A DNA stretch of 64,000 nucleotides from Bog-257 sp963834135 (GTDB taxonomy: Bacteria; Acidobacteriota; Terriglobia; Terriglobales; Acidobacteriaceae), in NCBI GenBank assembly GCA_963834135.1, contig CAWIAN010000013.1:248001-312000 (forward strand). Direction: 5' to 3'. The position numbers were made by a program, and so were the translations under genes. Below, one piece after another: positions 33,477 to 42,688 of the stretch. Every line of letters starts with the position of its first letter. Positions within the stretch are counted from its first letter, which is position 1. A model generated the notes under the pieces. That model made no database searches. It was not told where the DNA came from and was given only the letters and a program-made list of their open reading frames with translations.

Positions 33477-33932
33477 TTACCGCATGATCTCGACCAGCAA
33501 CACCCACGCACTTCCCACCGCAGCGATGAACGAGAAGAGAAATCCGGGTACGAGCCAGTAGAGTGCGGCGGGACTTCCGATCCATATCATGACCGAGGCT
33601 ATGAAGAACGGCAGCGTGGCCAATTGCCCGAAGATGGTGCGATAGACGATCCACGATTTCGGATGGCCGCGCATGACGCGCGCATAGCGGACCAGTCCCA
33701 CAACTTGAGCCAGCCATGAAATCAGAGCGATGACCAGAACTTCGAGCGCGAGCGCCACGGACGGCTGTCGCGGCACTAATGCAACGCTCGATATGAGGAA
33801 GACTTGCAGAAACTGCAGAATAGATTCGCCGGCGCGGCCGGGAAGTCCGGGAAAGGACAGAATTCTCTCGCGATTGATGGAGACCGCAACAAAGACTAGT
33901 CCCATCAATGTTGCGGCAGCCTCCGCTTGCAC
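33477..33932 (-). CDS. Four-helix membrane protein, unknown function
   Basis: A 151-residue integral membrane protein with four predicted helices (about 3-17, 45-72, 96-115, 120-148). It belongs to a group of hypothetical proteins I recall from soil bacteria with the pattern W-x-N-x-x-x-x-Q-A, then GLVFVAVSIN and PGLPGRAGE. The first canonical start is GTG at 33932, but the frame is open upstream and encodes SPWSNLLA, the missing family start. A strong TCCTCC/GGAGGA ribosome site lies six bases before an ATC codon at 33968, so initiation at a non-standard codon or a point mutation of ATG is possible. Function unknown. Confidence 0.6.
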   Translation of the reverse strand: MQAEAAATLMGLVFVAVSINRERILSFPGLPGRAGESILQFLQVFLISSVALVPRQPSVALALEVLVIALISWLAQVVGLVRYARVMRGHPKSWIVYRTIFGQLATLPFFIASVMIWIGSPAALYWLVPGFLFSFIAAVGSAWVLLVEIMR

Positions 33933-34003
33933 TGCCAGGAGATTGCTCCAGGGCGAAATGGAGTCGATCGGCGTCCTCCGCAGTACTGCGGTCGGTCAGG
34001 AAA

Positions 34004-34225
34004 TCAGTTTACGTCGCAGCCGCCACCATTCATCATGCAGCAATTCGACTGGCCACAACCCGCTACCTGAGACGGGGAACTACCCTTCGCGCTGACCGCG
34101 AAGGTCGAGAGCTGCTGCTCCAGTTTCTCGTTGTGACACTTAGGACACACGGCCGTCTGCTCGCCAAAAAGAATGGCTTCGAATTTGTGTCCACAGGATT
34201 CGCAACGATATTCGAAGATCGGCAT
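34004..34225 (-). CDS. FmdB-family zinc ribbon protein
   Basis: A 73-residue small protein. The start at 34225 is set by GGAG six bases upstream and by the family N-terminus MPIFEYRCESCGHKFEAI. Four Cys in CESC and CPKC (residues 8-39) make a zinc ribbon. The C-terminus is rich in Cys and Gly (CGQSNCCMMNGGGCDVN), with four more Cys that might bind a second metal. FmdB proteins were named from a formamidase regulator, but most are of unknown role. A longer frame upstream exists, but it has no family resemblance. Confidence 0.85.
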   Translation of the reverse strand: MPIFEYRCESCGHKFEAILFGEQTAVCPKCHNEKLEQQLSTFAVSAKGSSPSQVAGCGQSNCCMMNGGGCDVN

Positions 34226-34389
34226 CAATAGCTCCAGCTCTGAAAAAATAGCCCGATTCCGATTCAGCGAACCGGGCGCCAGCCTCAGAGACTCTATTAT
34301 AGATACAGGAGCCGCTTCCCATCGCTGCAAACGATCCATCCCAAAGTGCTTCCAGGGCGCCTCGTAATCCTGCGTCCGGAGCGACACGT

Positions 34390-35403
34390 GTGCACGATAT
34401 CTTCGGTGAGCCGTTTCGGCCGCGACGTCCATTTATCAATGGGCATGCGCAGACGATTGCCGGCAACTTCCTGCCGCGCCGAAGTGCTCTGCCTCCTGCT
34501 GAGGACCGGCTGTTCGATGTCGAGCCGGGCGTCCAGGTGCTTTGCCAGTGCCATTGGCAGGCGCAGCGTGCGACCGCGATGACTGTGGTCATCGTGCATG
34601 GACTGGAAGGATCCAGCGATTCGCAATATGTGATCGGCACCGGCAGCAAGGCTTGGGCAGCGGGAATGAACGTCGTCCGCATGAATATGCGCAACTGCGG
34701 CGACACCGAACATCTTGGGCCAACGCTCTATAACTCGAGTATGTCGGCCGACGTGGGGGCGATCGCGAAGACCTTAATCTCCGACGATGGCCTGCAGAAG
34801 TTGGCGTTTATCGGCTATTCGATGGGCGGAAACCTGGTGCTGAAGCTGCTTGGCGAGTGGGGAGCCGATGCGCCCGCGCAGGTGAAAGCAGGGGTGGGAG
34901 TCTCGCCGGCGATGGATTTGGCCCCGTCGGCGGATGCCTTGCACAATCCAGTTAATCGCATTTACGAGTGGAAATTTCTACGGGGATTGCGTAGGCGCAT
35001 GCGTCGCAAAGCCGCGCTTTATCCGGAGCACTACGATGTGCGGTATCTGCGTGGTATGCGCAGCCTACGCGATTTTGACGATCAGATTACGGCCCGCTAC
35101 TCCGGTTTTCGCGATGCGCAGGACTATTACACCCGAGCTGCCGCGGCGCGCGTGGTGGATGGCATTGCTGTCCCAACTCTAATTCTGCATTCTCTCGACG
35201 ATCCCTTTATTCGTGTATTGCCACAGACACGCGAAAAGCTGCTACGAAATCCAAACATTACCTATATAGAAACCGCTCGCGGCGGCCATTGCGCTTTTCT
35301 GGCGGACGCCAACGGCTACGATGGCCGCTGGGCCGAAAGGCAGGGTATTTTCTTTCTCCAGAGGGTCGACCGCGGTGAGCCAGTGAAGCTTTCTGCCCGC
35401 TGA
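34390..35403 (+). CDS. Alpha/beta hydrolase of the YheT type
   Basis: A 337-residue hydrolase. The N-terminus has the family hallmark FRPRRPFINGHAQTIAGNFL (9-28). The oxyanion region is VVIVHGLEGSSDSQY near 66, the nucleophile elbow is GYSMGGNL near 137, the acid is in HSLDDPFI near 262 and the catalytic His is in RGGHCAFL near 297, so the triad is complete. YheT-like enzymes hydrolyse short-chain esters; the natural substrate is unknown. The start is GTG at 34390. It begins 165 bases from the divergent FmdB gene and precedes the sugar-phosphate cluster by 203 bases. Confidence 0.85.
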   Translation: MHDIFGEPFRPRRPFINGHAQTIAGNFLPRRSALPPAEDRLFDVEPGVQVLCQCHWQAQRATAMTVVIVHGLEGSSDSQYVIGTGSKAWAAGMNVVRMNMRNCGDTEHLGPTLYNSSMSADVGAIAKTLISDDGLQKLAFIGYSMGGNLVLKLLGEWGADAPAQVKAGVGVSPAMDLAPSADALHNPVNRIYEWKFLRGLRRRMRRKAALYPEHYDVRYLRGMRSLRDFDDQITARYSGFRDAQDYYTRAAAARVVDGIAVPTLILHSLDDPFIRVLPQTREKLLRNPNITYIETARGGHCAFLADANGYDGRWAERQGIFFLQRVDRGEPVKLSAR

Positions 35404-35606
35404 TCCTGGCGTTCGGTATCCCACAATGTGGGTCTATAAATGTATTTTTATTCTCGCCCCTTTTGGGATAGAATGTGCGGCACTTTCGTTCTGAGCCACT
35501 GCATCGCAGCTCAAATATTCTCTCCCTGCGGAATGTCAACGAAACGTTGTAGTTACGGTTCATTAAGAAGTAGGACAATTTTGTTTTCAGCACATGAGGT
35601 CGGACT

Positions 35607-37700
35607 ATGATTCCGCAACAGGCAAAAGAAACTCGCACTGATATCGATCAACTGGCCATCAATACCATCCGCACACTTGCCATCGATGGCGTGCAGAAGG
35701 CGAACTCAGGACATCCGGGCACACCTCTGGGTGCAGCTCCCACCGCGTATGCGTTATGGCAAAAGGTCCTGCGCTACGATCCGCAGCAACCCTGGTGGCC
35801 GAATCGCGACCGCTTTGTCCTCTCCGCTGGTCATGCTTCCATATTGCTATATGCGCTGATCCATCTCACCGGAATCAAGGCGGAAAACGCAAGCTACGAG
35901 AAGCAGAACCGCCAGGCGGTAACGCTCGATGACCTCAAGACTTTTCGGCAGGCGGGGAGCCGCTGCCCGGGCCATCCGGAATATGGCTGGACCACAGGCG
36001 TAGAGGCCACGACTGGACCCCTGGGACAAGGTGTCTCCGACAGCGTGGGAATGGCGATCGCCGGCCAATGGCTGGCGGCCAATTACAACCGTCCGGGCTA
36101 CGAGTTATTCGACTTCAATACATACGCCCTCTGCGGCGACGGATGCCTGATGGAGGGAATTTCCAGCGAAGCGGCCTCACTGGCAGGTCATCTCAAACTA
36201 TCCAACCTGTGCTGGATTTACGACTGCAACCACGTCACGATTGAAGGCCACACCGATCTTGCGTTCACCGAAGATGTCGCAACCCGCTTCATGGCGTATG
36301 GCTGGGAGGTTACGCGAGTCAGCGATCCCAATGACATCGAACTTGTACAGCGCGGGCTGAAACGCTTCCATGACACAAAAGACCGGCCCACGCTGATCAT
36401 CGTGCATAGTCATATCGGCTACGGCGCTCCTCACAAACAGGACACCTCGGCCGCTCACGGCGAACCCCTCGGCGTGGAGGAGGTTCGGCTGACCAAGGAA
36501 TTCTTCGGCTTCTCACCTGACGAATCATTCGTTGTTCCGACCGGAGTTCGGGAGCATTTTGCGGCAGGCATGGGAGCGCGCGGCGCCTCGCTAAGCAAAG
36601 AGTGGGATGGGATGTTCGCTCGCTATAAGGCGCAATATCCCGACCTGGCGGCAGATTTGGAAAACATGAAGACGCGCGATCTGCCCGCTGGATGGGAGAA
36701 GGCCCTGCCTACATTTGCGCCGAGCGCGAGTGGGATGTCGACCCGCGATGCTTCCGGCAAGGTGTTGAACGCCGTAGCCCAGAAGGTGAACTGGGTTCTG
36801 GGCGGCGCTGCCGATCTCTATCCCAGTACCAAGACGCGGCTGGAATTTGAGTTTGCCGGCGACTTTCAGGCCAAGGGTGAGTTGGGCAACTACAAGGGCC
36901 GCAACTTCCACTTCGGAATCCGTGAGCACGCTATGTGCGCCATCGTGAACGGCATGGTGCTAACCGGCCTGCGCGCATTCGGCTCGGGATTTCTGATCTT
37001 CACCGACTACGCTCGCGGGGCGATTCGGCTTTCTTCGTTGATGGAAATTCCGGCGCTGCATATCTGGACGCACGATACGATCAGCCTGGGCGAAGACGGT
37101 CCCACGCATCAGCCGATTGAACAGCTCGTCTCGCTGCGCGCGGTGCCGGGAATGCTGGTGATTCGTCCCGCCGACGCGAACGAGATGACCGAGGCGTATC
37201 GCGTCGCGCTCACAACGAAGGATCATCCCTGCGAGATCGTATGCAGCCGACAAGCTCTGCCGATTTACGACCGCACGAAATTTGCGCCGGCCAGCGGCCT
37301 GGCCAAAGGGGCCTACATCATGGTCGATGCGCCCGATGGCAAGCCCGACGTGATCCTGATCGGTTGCGGCAGCGAGGTGGGTCTGTGCGTTCAGGCACGG
37401 GAGCAGCTCACGGCGCAAGGCATCAAGACGCGCGTGGTGAGCATGCCATGCTGGGCGCTGTTTGAAGCCCAGGATCAGGCTTATCGCGATACCGTGCTTC
37501 CGCCGTCGATGGGCGCACGCGTCACCGTCGAGGAAGCGTCGCAGATTGGCTGGGATCGTTATGCCGGCCGCACAGGTGTAGTGCTGGGCATGCACACCTT
37601 CGGAATGTCGGCGCCGATGAAGGTCGTGATGGAGCATTTTGGCTTCACCGTCGAGCATGTGGTTTCGGCGGCAAAGCAAGCGATAGCGAATTCGAAGTAA
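35607..37700 (+). CDS. tkt: Transketolase
   Basis: A 697-residue thiamine diphosphate enzyme that exchanges two-carbon units between ketoses and aldoses in the non-oxidative pentose phosphate pathway. The N-terminus has NSGHPGTPLGAAPTAYALW (residues 32-50), the cofactor motif GDGCLMEGISSEAASLAGHL near 177, and the C-terminal half has FHFGIREHAMCAIVNGMVL and IWTHDTISLGEDGPTHQP. GAGG lies seven bases before the ATG. Full length for the family. It is the first gene of a seven-gene co-directional cluster and is followed by zwf after 26 bases. Confidence 0.97.
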   Translation: MIPQQAKETRTDIDQLAINTIRTLAIDGVQKANSGHPGTPLGAAPTAYALWQKVLRYDPQQPWWPNRDRFVLSAGHASILLYALIHLTGIKAENASYEKQNRQAVTLDDLKTFRQAGSRCPGHPEYGWTTGVEATTGPLGQGVSDSVGMAIAGQWLAANYNRPGYELFDFNTYALCGDGCLMEGISSEAASLAGHLKLSNLCWIYDCNHVTIEGHTDLAFTEDVATRFMAYGWEVTRVSDPNDIELVQRGLKRFHDTKDRPTLIIVHSHIGYGAPHKQDTSAAHGEPLGVEEVRLTKEFFGFSPDESFVVPTGVREHFAAGMGARGASLSKEWDGMFARYKAQYPDLAADLENMKTRDLPAGWEKALPTFAPSASGMSTRDASGKVLNAVAQKVNWVLGGAADLYPSTKTRLEFEFAGDFQAKGELGNYKGRNFHFGIREHAMCAIVNGMVLTGLRAFGSGFLIFTDYARGAIRLSSLMEIPALHIWTHDTISLGEDGPTHQPIEQLVSLRAVPGMLVIRPADANEMTEAYRVALTTKDHPCEIVCSRQALPIYDRTKFAPASGLAKGAYIMVDAPDGKPDVILIGCGSEVGLCVQAREQLTAQGIKTRVVSMPCWALFEAQDQAYRDTVLPPSMGARVTVEEASQIGWDRYAGRTGVVLGMHTFGMSAPMKVVMEHFGFTVEHVVSAAKQAIANSK

Positions 37701-37726
37701 TAAGAACGGGGCGGAGCCTACTAAAC

Positions 37727-39139
37727 ATGTCGAACGGAATGTCAGATGCATTCGTGTTTTTCGGAGCTACAGGCGATCTCGCCTATAAACAGATTTTTCC
37801 ATCGCTGCAAGACCTGATTCGCGACGAGGGATTTAACGTTCCCATCATTGGTGTCGCCAAGGCCGGATGGACTCTCGATCAGCTGAAAGCGCGGGCGAAA
37901 GATAGCTTGGTGGAGCACGGCGGACTGGAACAGGCGCCCTTCGAAAAAATGCTTAGCCTGCTGCGTTATGTCGACGGCGATTATGCTGATGCCGCTACGT
38001 TCACCGAGTTGCGTAAACAGCTTGGGAATGCCAAGGCGCCGTTGCATTATCTGGCTGTGCCGCCCAGCCTGTTTGGCACGGTCGCGGAAGGACTGGCGAA
38101 ATCGGGTTGCGCCGACAATGCGCGCGTCGTCATCGAAAAGCCCTTCGGACACAACCTGCCCACAGCGCAGGAGCTGAATCGCACCCTGCACAAGTTTTTT
38201 CCCGAAGAGAATATCTATCGCATCGATCACTATCTCGGTAAAGAGCCGGTGCAGAACATTCTGTACACTCGCTTCGCTAATCCGGTCTTCGAGCCCATCT
38301 GGAACCGCGAATATGTGCGGAGCATTCAGATCACGATGGCAGAGAACTTTGGCGTGAGCGATCGCGGCAAGTTTTACGACGAGACCGGAGCTCTGCGTGA
38401 CGTGGTGCAAAACCACATGCTCCAGGTGCTGGGAAATCTCACGATGGACCCGCCGACAGGCGAGGCCCATGAGGCGGAACGCGATTCGAAGGCAGCCCTG
38501 TTGAAAGCGGTTCGGCCATTGAAGCCGGAAGACGTAGTGCGTGGTCAATACAACGGCTACAAGCAGGTGGCCGGCGTCGCTCCCGGCTCTACCGTTGAGA
38601 CCTACATTGCAATCAAGCTCTACATCGATACCTGGCGCTGGGCAGGTGTGCCGATCTATATTCGCGCCGGCAAGTGTCTGCCGGTTACCTGTATGGAGGC
38701 TCTGGTTGAATTCAAGCGCCCGCCACGCGAGACGTTTAACGAAATTGTCCCGGTGCGCTCGTCGCACATGCGTATGCGCGTCAGTCCCGATATCAGTATC
38801 GGTTTCGGCGTCAGAGTGAAAGTTCCCGGCGAGCGCATGGTGGGCGAGGATGTCGAGTTGAAGCTGAAAAGCCACGCTACTGCCGACATGCCCCCTTATC
38901 AGCGTTTGCTGGGCGATGCAATGCGAGGTAATGGCGAGCTATTCGCGCGCCAGGATCTGGTGGAGGCGCAGTGGCGCATCGTGCAGCCGATTCTGGACAA
39001 CGTCACTCCGGTGTACACCTACGAACCGGGAACGTGGGGACCAGACGAATCGAGTCAGCTGATCGGCGCAGATGGTCCTTGGGTCAACCCCACAACAGCG
39101 CAGGACGAGGGCCGGTCGCAAGCGGCCAGCCGGAGTTAA
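37727..39139 (+). CDS. zwf: Glucose-6-phosphate 1-dehydrogenase
   Basis: A 470-residue enzyme that oxidises glucose-6-phosphate to 6-phosphogluconolactone with NAD(P)+. The Rossmann loop FFGATGDLAYKQIFPSL (11-27), the active-site RIDHYLGKEPVQNIL near 165 and the C-terminal domain motifs (ETYIAIKLYIDTWRW, PIYIRAGKCLP) are present. Around the first loop the usual K after GDLA-x is Y-K, slightly atypical, and the protein is a little short compared with the enterobacterial enzyme (490). Its stop codon abuts the start of the HAD gene (TAAATG). Confidence 0.95.
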   Translation: MSNGMSDAFVFFGATGDLAYKQIFPSLQDLIRDEGFNVPIIGVAKAGWTLDQLKARAKDSLVEHGGLEQAPFEKMLSLLRYVDGDYADAATFTELRKQLGNAKAPLHYLAVPPSLFGTVAEGLAKSGCADNARVVIEKPFGHNLPTAQELNRTLHKFFPEENIYRIDHYLGKEPVQNILYTRFANPVFEPIWNREYVRSIQITMAENFGVSDRGKFYDETGALRDVVQNHMLQVLGNLTMDPPTGEAHEAERDSKAALLKAVRPLKPEDVVRGQYNGYKQVAGVAPGSTVETYIAIKLYIDTWRWAGVPIYIRAGKCLPVTCMEALVEFKRPPRETFNEIVPVRSSHMRMRVSPDISIGFGVRVKVPGERMVGEDVELKLKSHATADMPPYQRLLGDAMRGNGELFARQDLVEAQWRIVQPILDNVTPVYTYEPGTWGPDESSQLIGADGPWVNPTTAQDEGRSQAASRS

Positions 39140-39874
39140 ATGAGCGCGAAGAAAGTTGCAAAGTCAAAAGCCCCGATCCGCGCCGCATCACCAAGCGCCG
39201 TCAAGGACTTGGTGTTTCTCTTCGACGTCGACAACACGTTGCTCGATAACGATCGTTTCCAGAGCGATTTATTCCGGCACATCGAGCGCGAGTTCGGCCG
39301 CGACGCGCGCGCTCGCTACCTGGAGATCTTCGAAGATCTGCGCAATCAACTGGGATATGCGGACTACCTTGGCGCCCTTGAGCGCTACCGCCAGCAGGAT
39401 CTGCACGATCCGCGTTTTCTCCATATGGCGAATTGGGTTATCGAATATCCCTTTCCCCAGCGCCTTTATCCGGGAGCTCTGGATGTTTTGAAGCGCGTGC
39501 GAAAGTGGGGCAAGGCGGTAATTCTGTCGGACGGAGACGCCGTTTTTCAGCCTCGCAAAGTTGAGCGCTCCGGAATATGGAAAGCGGTTGGCGGGAACGT
39601 GCTCATCTTTATTCACAAAGAGCAGGAACTGGAGTGCGTGGAAAATATTTATCCGGCCCGTCGCTATGTCATGGTCGACGATAAATTACGACTCCTTGAG
39701 GCGATCAAGGACATCTGGAAAGATAGGGTCACAACCGTTTTCGTTCAGCAGGGTCACTACGCGAGAGACAAGAAGGCCACGGCACAGTACCGGCCTGCCG
39801 ACATCAGCATCCGTCGCATCGCCGATCTGCTGGATATCGAATTACGCTCATGGGTGCAAAATAAAAAGAGGTAG
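39140..39874 (+). CDS. HAD-superfamily hydrolase in the pentose phosphate cluster
   Basis: A 244-residue cytoplasmic protein of the haloacid dehalogenase fold. Motif I is FLFDVDNTLLDND (27-39) with the nucleophile Asp29 and the acid Asp31; motif II is ILSDGD near 133; motif III Lys lies in the following region; motif IV is VMVDDKLRLLEAI near 176. All catalytic positions appear intact, so it is probably a phosphatase. The helical cap sits between motifs I and II (residues 45-110). The first 20 residues are Lys/Ala-rich. It lies between zwf and tal with no gap before it and four bases after it. A sugar-phosphate or repair phosphatase role is inferred from context only. Confidence 0.8.
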   Translation: MSAKKVAKSKAPIRAASPSAVKDLVFLFDVDNTLLDNDRFQSDLFRHIEREFGRDARARYLEIFEDLRNQLGYADYLGALERYRQQDLHDPRFLHMANWVIEYPFPQRLYPGALDVLKRVRKWGKAVILSDGDAVFQPRKVERSGIWKAVGGNVLIFIHKEQELECVENIYPARRYVMVDDKLRLLEAIKDIWKDRVTTVFVQQGHYARDKKATAQYRPADISIRRIADLLDIELRSWVQNKKR

Positions 39875-39878
39875 TGAG

Positions 39879-40955
39879 ATGAAAGCAACACAGCAATTGA
39901 ATAAGCTTGGGCAGAGTTTATGGCTCGACAACATCACCCGTCAGTTGCTCGACTCGGGCACGCTGAAGAAATACATCGACGAGCTCTCGGTTACCGGACT
40001 GACGTCGAATCCGACGATCTTCGATCACGCCATGACCCACGGAGACTCGTACAACGATGACATGGGACGGCTGATGGGGTCCGGAATGTCGGTCGAAGAT
40101 GCCTTCTTTGAGATGGCGATCGACGACCTGCGTCGGGCTGCCGACCTGTTCGCCGAGATACACAAGAGAACGTCCACGGTTGACGGCTGGGTTTCGCTGG
40201 AAGTGTCGCCGCTGCTGGCTTATGACGCGGTGAAGACTGCTGCTGTCGCCAAGCAGCTGCATCAGAAAGCCGCGCGTCCCAACCTGTTCATCAAGATTCC
40301 TGGAACCACCGAGGGCCGGACCGCGATTGAGGAGGCGATCTTCGCGGGAGTATCGGTGAACGTCACGTTGCTCTTCAGTCGCGATCACTACGTAGGCGCT
40401 GCCGAAGCCTACATGCGTGGCTTGGAGCGCCGCGTGGAAGCCGGTCTCAGCGCCGATGTTCGCTCGGTGGCGTCGCTGTTCGTCAGCCGCTGGGACAAGG
40501 CGACAATGGACAAGGTTCCTGCCGACCTGCGCGACAAGATTGGTCCGGCGGTGGGAGCGCAAACCTACAAAGCCTATCGCGATGTTTTGGATTCAGACCG
40601 CTGGCAGCGGCTGGAAAACCTGGGGGCGCGGCCACAACGTTTGCTCTTCGCCAGCACAGGAACGAAGGATCCTAAAGCGTCAGATGTACTCTATATCGGC
40701 GCGCTGGCTGCTCCCAATACGATTGATACGATGCCGGAGGAGACCTTGCTGGCCTTTGGTGAACACGGAAGTGTCGGAAAAGCTCTCCCGCGCGACGGCG
40801 GCGACTGCGAGCAGGTTCTGGCCGCATTCGGTAAGGCTGGGATCGACGTGGCCAAACTGGCGGCGGATCTGCAATCCGAAGGCGCAAAATCATTTGTCGA
40901 CTCATGGAAGGACCTGTTGAGTTCGATTGAGTCCAAGAGTAAAGCACTGAAATAA
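39879..40955 (+). CDS. tal: Transaldolase
   Basis: A 358-residue enzyme moving three-carbon units between sugar phosphates. The start at 39879 (MKATQQLNKLGQSLWLDNIT) has GAGG seven bases upstream; the frame is open further upstream across the HAD gene but with no family resemblance. Motifs: GLTSNPTIFDHAM near 44 and NLFIKIPGTTEG near 135, where the Lys forms the Schiff base; NVTLLFSRDHYV near 165; and VASLFVSRWD. The length matches the longer actinobacterial-type (TalB-like type 2) class rather than the short fructose-6-phosphate aldolase class. Confidence 0.95.
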   Translation: MKATQQLNKLGQSLWLDNITRQLLDSGTLKKYIDELSVTGLTSNPTIFDHAMTHGDSYNDDMGRLMGSGMSVEDAFFEMAIDDLRRAADLFAEIHKRTSTVDGWVSLEVSPLLAYDAVKTAAVAKQLHQKAARPNLFIKIPGTTEGRTAIEEAIFAGVSVNVTLLFSRDHYVGAAEAYMRGLERRVEAGLSADVRSVASLFVSRWDKATMDKVPADLRDKIGPAVGAQTYKAYRDVLDSDRWQRLENLGARPQRLLFASTGTKDPKASDVLYIGALAAPNTIDTMPEETLLAFGEHGSVGKALPRDGGDCEQVLAAFGKAGIDVAKLAADLQSEGAKSFVDSWKDLLSSIESKSKALK

Positions 40956-40964
40956 GGAGCCCGT

Positions 40965-42617
40965 ATGCCGGAGCCGAAGATGAGTACCCAGCGACCAATC
41001 GATACTACAGCCTGGAAAGCGCTACAGACCCATTACGAGAAGATCAAAGGCGCCACGCTGCGCCAGCTATTTGCCGATGACCCACAACGTGGGACACGAC
41101 TTACTGCTGAGGGTGCCGGGTTATACCTCGACTATTCGAAGAATCGCGTTACCGACGAGACCATGGGGCTGCTGCTCCAGTTGGCCCGCGAGCGCGGGGT
41201 GGAAGCGCGTCGTGATGCCATGTTCCGCGGCGAGAAAATCAATATCACCGAAAGGCGCGCGGCGCTGCATGTGGCGCTACGAGCTCCGCGAGGCACGAAG
41301 ATCGAGGTCGATGGCAAAGACGTTGTCGCCGACGTGCACGCCGTGCTGGACAAGATGGCGGCTTTCTCGAACCGCGTGCGCAGCGGTGAATGGAAGGGAT
41401 TTACCGGCAAGCGCATCAAGAACGTCATAAATATCGGCATCGGCGGATCGTATTTGGGTCCGGAAATGGCTTACATCGCCTTGCGGGATTTCAGTGATCC
41501 CAACATGACGTTCCGCTTTGTGGCTAATGTTGACGGAGCGGCCTTTACCGATGCCACCCATGACCTGAATGCCGATGAGACGCTCTTCATTCTGTCTTCC
41601 AAAACCTTCACCACTCTGGAAACCATGACCAATGCGGCTACGGCCCGCAAATGGATCGTGGATTCGTTGAAGAATGACGCAGCGGTGGCCAAGCACTTCG
41701 TCGCTGTATCGACCAATGCGGAAGGCGTTTCCAAGTTCGGCATCGACACGGCGAACATGTTCGGCTTCTGGGACTGGGTCGGCGGACGCTATTCCATGGA
41801 TTCGGCCATCGGTTTGTCCACCATGATCGCAGTCGGCCCGCAGAACTATGAAGAGATGCTTGCCGGTTTTCATGCCATGGATGAGCATTTCCTCACGACG
41901 CCGCTGGAGAAAAACCTTCCCGCGCTGATGGGACTTCTGACAGTGTGGTACAACAACTTTTTCGGCGCGCAGACCGTCGGAATCATGCCGTACGCCGACA
42001 ATTTGAAGCGCTTTCCCGCGTACTTGCAGCAACTGCAGATGGAAAGCAATGGCAAGCACGTCGATCTGGAAGGCAATCACGTCGATTGGCAAACTGGCCC
42101 GATCATCTGGGGCGAGCCCGGCACCGATGGTCAGCACTCGTTCTATCAGTTGATTCACCAGGGAACGAAGCTCATTCCCTGCGACTTCATCGCGTTCTGC
42201 CAACCGTTGAGTCCCCTGCACGAGATGCACGACCTGCTAATGTCCAACGTTTTCGCGCAGGCCGAAGCACTGGCCTTCGGCAAGAGCGCGGAGGAACTCA
42301 AGGCGGAAGGCTCCCCCGATTTCCAGACGCCATTTCGGGTTTGCGAGGGGAACCGTCCGACCAATACAATCCTGGTCGACAAACTAACGCCGCGCGCTCT
42401 GGGGACACTCGTTGCTCTTTACGAGCACAACGTATTTACACAAGGGGCCGTATGGAACATCGATTCGTTCGATCAGTGGGGCGTCGAGTTGGGCAAGGTG
42501 CTGGCAAAGCGTATCATCCCCGAGCTGGAAAGCGATGCTGCCCCGGCATTGAAGCACGATAGCTCGACGAACAAGCTGATCGGCCGCTATCGCAAGGCCT
42601 TGGGACGAAAGAACTGA
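40965..42617 (+). CDS. pgi: Glucose-6-phosphate isomerase
   Basis: A 550-residue enzyme interconverting glucose-6-phosphate and fructose-6-phosphate. It has the phosphate-binding GIGGSYLGPEMAYIAL near 158, SKTFTTLETMTNA near 210, WVGGRYSMDSAIGLS near 270, the active-site GEPGTDGQHSFYQLIHQG near 383 and the C-terminal signature FDQWGVELGKVLA near 500. AAGGAG is placed seven bases before the ATG at 40965. Full length for the classical family (E. coli 549). A non-terminator hairpin without a T tract follows at 42625-42650. Confidence 0.96.
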   Translation: MPEPKMSTQRPIDTTAWKALQTHYEKIKGATLRQLFADDPQRGTRLTAEGAGLYLDYSKNRVTDETMGLLLQLARERGVEARRDAMFRGEKINITERRAALHVALRAPRGTKIEVDGKDVVADVHAVLDKMAAFSNRVRSGEWKGFTGKRIKNVINIGIGGSYLGPEMAYIALRDFSDPNMTFRFVANVDGAAFTDATHDLNADETLFILSSKTFTTLETMTNAATARKWIVDSLKNDAAVAKHFVAVSTNAEGVSKFGIDTANMFGFWDWVGGRYSMDSAIGLSTMIAVGPQNYEEMLAGFHAMDEHFLTTPLEKNLPALMGLLTVWYNNFFGAQTVGIMPYADNLKRFPAYLQQLQMESNGKHVDLEGNHVDWQTGPIIWGEPGTDGQHSFYQLIHQGTKLIPCDFIAFCQPLSPLHEMHDLLMSNVFAQAEALAFGKSAEELKAEGSPDFQTPFRVCEGNRPTNTILVDKLTPRALGTLVALYEHNVFTQGAVWNIDSFDQWGVELGKVLAKRIIPELESDAAPALKHDSSTNKLIGRYRKALGRKN

Positions 42618-42688
42618 GCTGGTCAGGGCGGCGCGTTTCGCGTACGCCCTACATTACGGCTACTGACTGGCCTGGCGAGGGAGCTGTT

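Noticed and set aside
42625..42650. Hairpin AGGGCG/CGCCCT after pgi, considered as a terminator
   Set aside because: No T tract follows and the next gene rpiA begins only 39 bases later on the same strand, so readthrough is expected.
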